The translations under genes were made by a program, and so were the position numbers. This document shows positions 5,414-7,564 of a stretch of 7,564 nt of DNA, piece after piece. Under the pieces are notes generated by a model. That model was not told where the DNA came from. It did not search any database and worked only from the letters and a program-made list of their open reading frames with translations. Numbering within the stretch: the first letter of the stretch is position 1; every line of letters starts with the position of its first letter. Source of the DNA: Lentisphaerota bacterium (GTDB lineage: Bacteria > Verrucomicrobiota > Kiritimatiellia > RFP12 > UBA1067); NCBI GenBank assembly GCA_022839525.1, contig JALHET010000231.1:1-7564 (forward strand), in the 5' to 3' direction.

Positions 5414-6439
5414 TCACGGAGCCTCCAACTCGACGCGCACCGGGAAATGATCGGAGTAACCGGTCAGAAAGATGTCGCCGACCTCTTTGTTCCGTACGCG
5501 CCGGAACGGCAACGGCGTCCCCTTCTCCGAACACTGCGCAGGGCTCTTGAACACGCAATACCCGCCCTTCTTCACGCGCCACAACGCCGCAGGCTCAACG
5601 CCCGCCAGCATGCCGCGCGTCACGCTGATCGAATCCATCGCGCTCCACTGCTTGGCCGCCGCATAATAATACGTGGCACGCGCCGCCTCGGACAACCCGC
5701 CGGCCAGATTGAAGAGCAGCCGCCCGCCCACGTCCCCGCGCACGCGCTTCTCGTCCGGAACAAGCCCCGCCTCCTCCGTCAAAATCGGTGAGGTTAGCGC
5801 GTCATTGAAATCGCCCGCCACCAGAATGGCAACCGCCGGGTCCTCTTTCAGCCGCCTGTCCAGATATCTCCGGACTGCCCGCGCCTCCTTGCGCCGGATC
5901 TCATCGCTCTCATCTTTCTTCCCGAGTTGCGACTTCCAGTGGTTCACCAGCACGGTCAGCGGTTTTCCGAAAAACTCAAACCCGCACACCAGCACCTCGC
6001 GCTGTCCCGCCGCCGCATGAAGCCAGTTGGTCGCGACGGGCGCCGTCGTGGCCAGCATGGCCACGTCGATTCCCCGTTTCTCGGAACTGTCGCGATGGAT
6101 GATCACCGGCAGCGCATACGCATGGCGATCCTTCAGCTCCTTGACCAGATCTTCAAGGACGCGCCGGTTCTCGATTTCGGTCAGGCACAGCACGTCGGGC
6201 CGCATCTGGAAAATGACGTCCGAAAGGTGCCGCACCTTCAGCGCGTAACGCGCCTTGGTCCAACGCATCCAGCCGCGCGGCGTGAACCCGTCATCCCCCT
6301 TGTTTGCCGGGTCGTCCTCCGTGTCGAAAAGATTCTCCACATTCCAACTGGCCACCGTCAGCGTGCCGGTCGCGCCCCGTGCGCAGAGCCCCCACACTGC
6401 TGCCGCGCACACCACCACCATAACCCGCCAACGCTTCAT
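5414..6439 (-). CDS. exported endonuclease/exonuclease/phosphatase (EEP) family protein
   Basis: The 341-residue product has the EEP (DNase I / exonuclease III-like) metallohydrolase fold. Its members cleave phosphodiester or phosphoester bonds in nucleic acids, lipids or small molecules. A signal peptide (KRWR then a hydrophobic run to about residue 23) precedes the domain, so it is probably secreted or periplasmic. Expected catalytic motifs are all present: N33 in SWNVENLF, E88 in LTEIEN, D125 in RGIDVAML, N166-H167 in VNHWKS, D210 and N212 in AGDFND, D269 in AMDSI, and D330-H331 in YSDHFPV. This pattern resembles extracellular nuclease/phosphodiesterase-like EEP proteins, but the substrate cannot be read. 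ATG 6439 has GGAGGGG (6443-6449) three bases upstream; a reading extended to 6541 would overlap tsaD and lose the signal peptide. It starts 13 bp after the tsaD stop, implying co-transcription without an obvious functional link. Confidence 0.88.
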   Translation of the reverse strand: MKRWRVMVVVCAAAVWGLCARGATGTLTVASWNVENLFDTEDDPANKGDDGFTPRGWMRWTKARYALKVRHLSDVIFQMRPDVLCLTEIENRRVLEDLVKELKDRHAYALPVIIHRDSSEKRGIDVAMLATTAPVATNWLHAAAGQREVLVCGFEFFGKPLTVLVNHWKSQLGKKDESDEIRRKEARAVRRYLDRRLKEDPAVAILVAGDFNDALTSPILTEEAGLVPDEKRVRGDVGGRLLFNLAGGLSEAARATYYYAAAKQWSAMDSISVTRGMLAGVEPAALWRVKKGGYCVFKSPAQCSEKGTPLPFRRVRNKEVGDIFLTGYSDHFPVRVELEAP

Positions 6440-6452
6440 CGTCCCCTCCAAC

Positions 6453-7541
6453 CTATTCGCCCGCCTCCAGGGCAGGCACCACATCGAGCCGCAACGCCGC
6501 CGCGCCGCGCACGCCCCCGCCCATCCCGGCAAGCCCTGCAATCATCGCCGCATTGTCGCCGCAGAAACGCGGCTCAGCCAGCAGCAGCCGCACGCCAGCC
6601 CCGGACGCCACCTGCTCCAGCCGCTCGCGCAGCCTCCGGTTGAGCGAAACCCCGCCGCCGACAGCCAGCGCCCGGTAGCGCCCCCCCCGCAACGCCCGCT
6701 CGCAACGCCCGGACAATGCGCCGACGATCGCCTCCTGATAGGCCGCCGCGATCTCCGCGACCTGCCCCGCGTCGCGCGGCGGCTGATCGCGGAGGTGATA
6801 CATCAGGGCCGTTTTCAAGCCGCTGAAGCTCACGCACAGATCCGCCCGCAACCCGCCCAGCGCCCGGTTGCCCGTGCGAGGACTCCCCGTGGGAAACGCC
6901 ACCGCGTCGCGCCGCGCCGCCTGTCGCGCCACGCGGTCGATCACCGGGCCGCCCGGATATCCGAGACCCAGAAGCTTGGCGGCCTTGTCGAACGCTTCGC
7001 CCGCCGCGTCGTCCAGCGTCTGCCCGATAATCCGGTATGTGCCCGGCTCCGGCACGTCGATCCAACACGAGTGCCCCCCCGAAACCACCAGCGCCAACAG
7101 CGGCCCCGTCTCGCGCGGGTCCGGCGCCCCCGGAGTCAGAAAAACGGAGTGGACGTGCGCCTCGATGTGGTTGATCCCGATCAGCGGCTTGCCCAAACTC
7201 AACGCCAGCCCCTTGGCCGCGGAGAGCCCCACGATCAGCGAACTCGCCAACCCCGGCCCGTACGTCACCGCGACCGCGTCAATCCTGTCCCAAACCCCCG
7301 GCTCAAGCGCCGTGTCCGCCGCCGCCCCGCCGCCGGGCGCGAACGCCTCGCGCAACGCATCCCGCACCACGCCGCCGATCTTCTCCACATGGCTCCGCGA
7401 CGCGATCTCCGGCACCACGCCGCCGTACGGCTGGTGCAGCGGCACCTGACTGTACACCACGCTCGACCGTACGGAACGCCCGTCCTCGACCACCGCCGCC
7501 GCCGTCTCGTCACACGAGGTCTCGATCCCTAAAACAACCAT
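6453..7541 (-). CDS. tsaD: tRNA N6-adenosine threonylcarbamoyltransferase TsaD
   Basis: TsaD, with TsaB and TsaE, transfers the threonylcarbamoyl group from threonylcarbamoyl-AMP onto A37 of tRNAs that read ANN codons, a near-universal cytoplasmic modification. The 362-residue product has the full set of Kae1/TsaD motifs: MVVLGIETSCDETAAAVV at the N-terminus, YGPGLASSLIVG (94-105), metal ligands H125 and H129 in NHIEAH, LVVSGGHS (151-158), DDAAGEAFDKAAKLLGLGYP (177-196), FSGLKTA (239-245), GGGVSLN (295-301) and D329 in CGDNAAMIA. Length is slightly above the usual ~340, because of a Gly/Ala-rich insertion near residues 69-80. The ATG at 7541 lies three bases after a TGA (7545-7547) that may end an upstream gene in the same operon; the best ribosome-site match (AGGAAA) is about 14 bases away. 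It precedes the EEP-family gene by 13 bp. Confidence 0.97.
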   Translation of the reverse strand: MVVLGIETSCDETAAAVVEDGRSVRSSVVYSQVPLHQPYGGVVPEIASRSHVEKIGGVVRDALREAFAPGGGAAADTALEPGVWDRIDAVAVTYGPGLASSLIVGLSAAKGLALSLGKPLIGINHIEAHVHSVFLTPGAPDPRETGPLLALVVSGGHSCWIDVPEPGTYRIIGQTLDDAAGEAFDKAAKLLGLGYPGGPVIDRVARQAARRDAVAFPTGSPRTGNRALGGLRADLCVSFSGLKTALMYHLRDQPPRDAGQVAEIAAAYQEAIVGALSGRCERALRGGRYRALAVGGGVSLNRRLRERLEQVASGAGVRLLLAEPRFCGDNAAMIAGLAGMGGGVRGAAALRLDVVPALEAGE

Positions 7542-7564
7542 GCGTCAGACATCCGTTTCCTGCT

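Noticed and set aside
6255..7532. A 425-codon + strand open frame
   Set aside because: Antisense shadow of tsaD and the start of the EEP gene, rich in Arg and Pro, with no recognisable family.
7545..7564. End of an upstream - strand gene (…QETDV then TGA at 7545-7547)
   Set aside because: Six codons are too few to support a gene call; it is mentioned only as context for the tsaD start.

Overview
The window looks like a piece of a GC-rich bacterial chromosome, most likely from the PVC superphylum (Verrucomicrobiota, Kiritimatiellota or Lentisphaerota). That guess rests on the Tat-exported GFO/IDH/MocA oxidoreductase beside a Tat-exported xylose-isomerase-like TIM-barrel protein, a pairing common in that group. 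Nothing here fixes the phylum (no rRNA).

Left part (1-1888): a CRISPR array of 15 visible 36-bp repeats and 14 complete spacers (29-1073) that runs off the left edge, so any cas genes and the main leader are outside. It is followed by a two-gene HicA/HicB toxin-antitoxin operon (1218-1688) of lower GC with its own plausible promoter. Next comes an AT-richer, leader-like stretch and one isolated copy of the same CRISPR repeat (1853-1888). The next-to-last array repeat carries a compensatory base-pair change that preserves the repeat hairpin.

Middle (1975-5230): an RsuA/RluB-family pseudouridine synthase on the + strand converges on a - strand gene pair. That pair is a Tat-exported sugar isomerase/epimerase-like protein (4256-5230) followed by a Tat-exported GFO/IDH/MocA oxidoreductase (2921-4188). 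The oxidoreductase is broken by a frameshift near 3924-3930, probably with loss of about ten codons in the Rossmann domain. The two may have served periplasmic sugar oxidation and isomerisation.

Right part (5414-7541): a - strand operon of tsaD (tRNA t6A biosynthesis) followed 13 nt later by an exported endonuclease/exonuclease/phosphatase-fold protein with a complete set of recognisable catalytic motifs.

The most unusual region is the array / HicAB / leader-like DNA / solo-repeat arrangement. I see no clearly new protein system; the proposals about the solo repeat are testable hypotheses.
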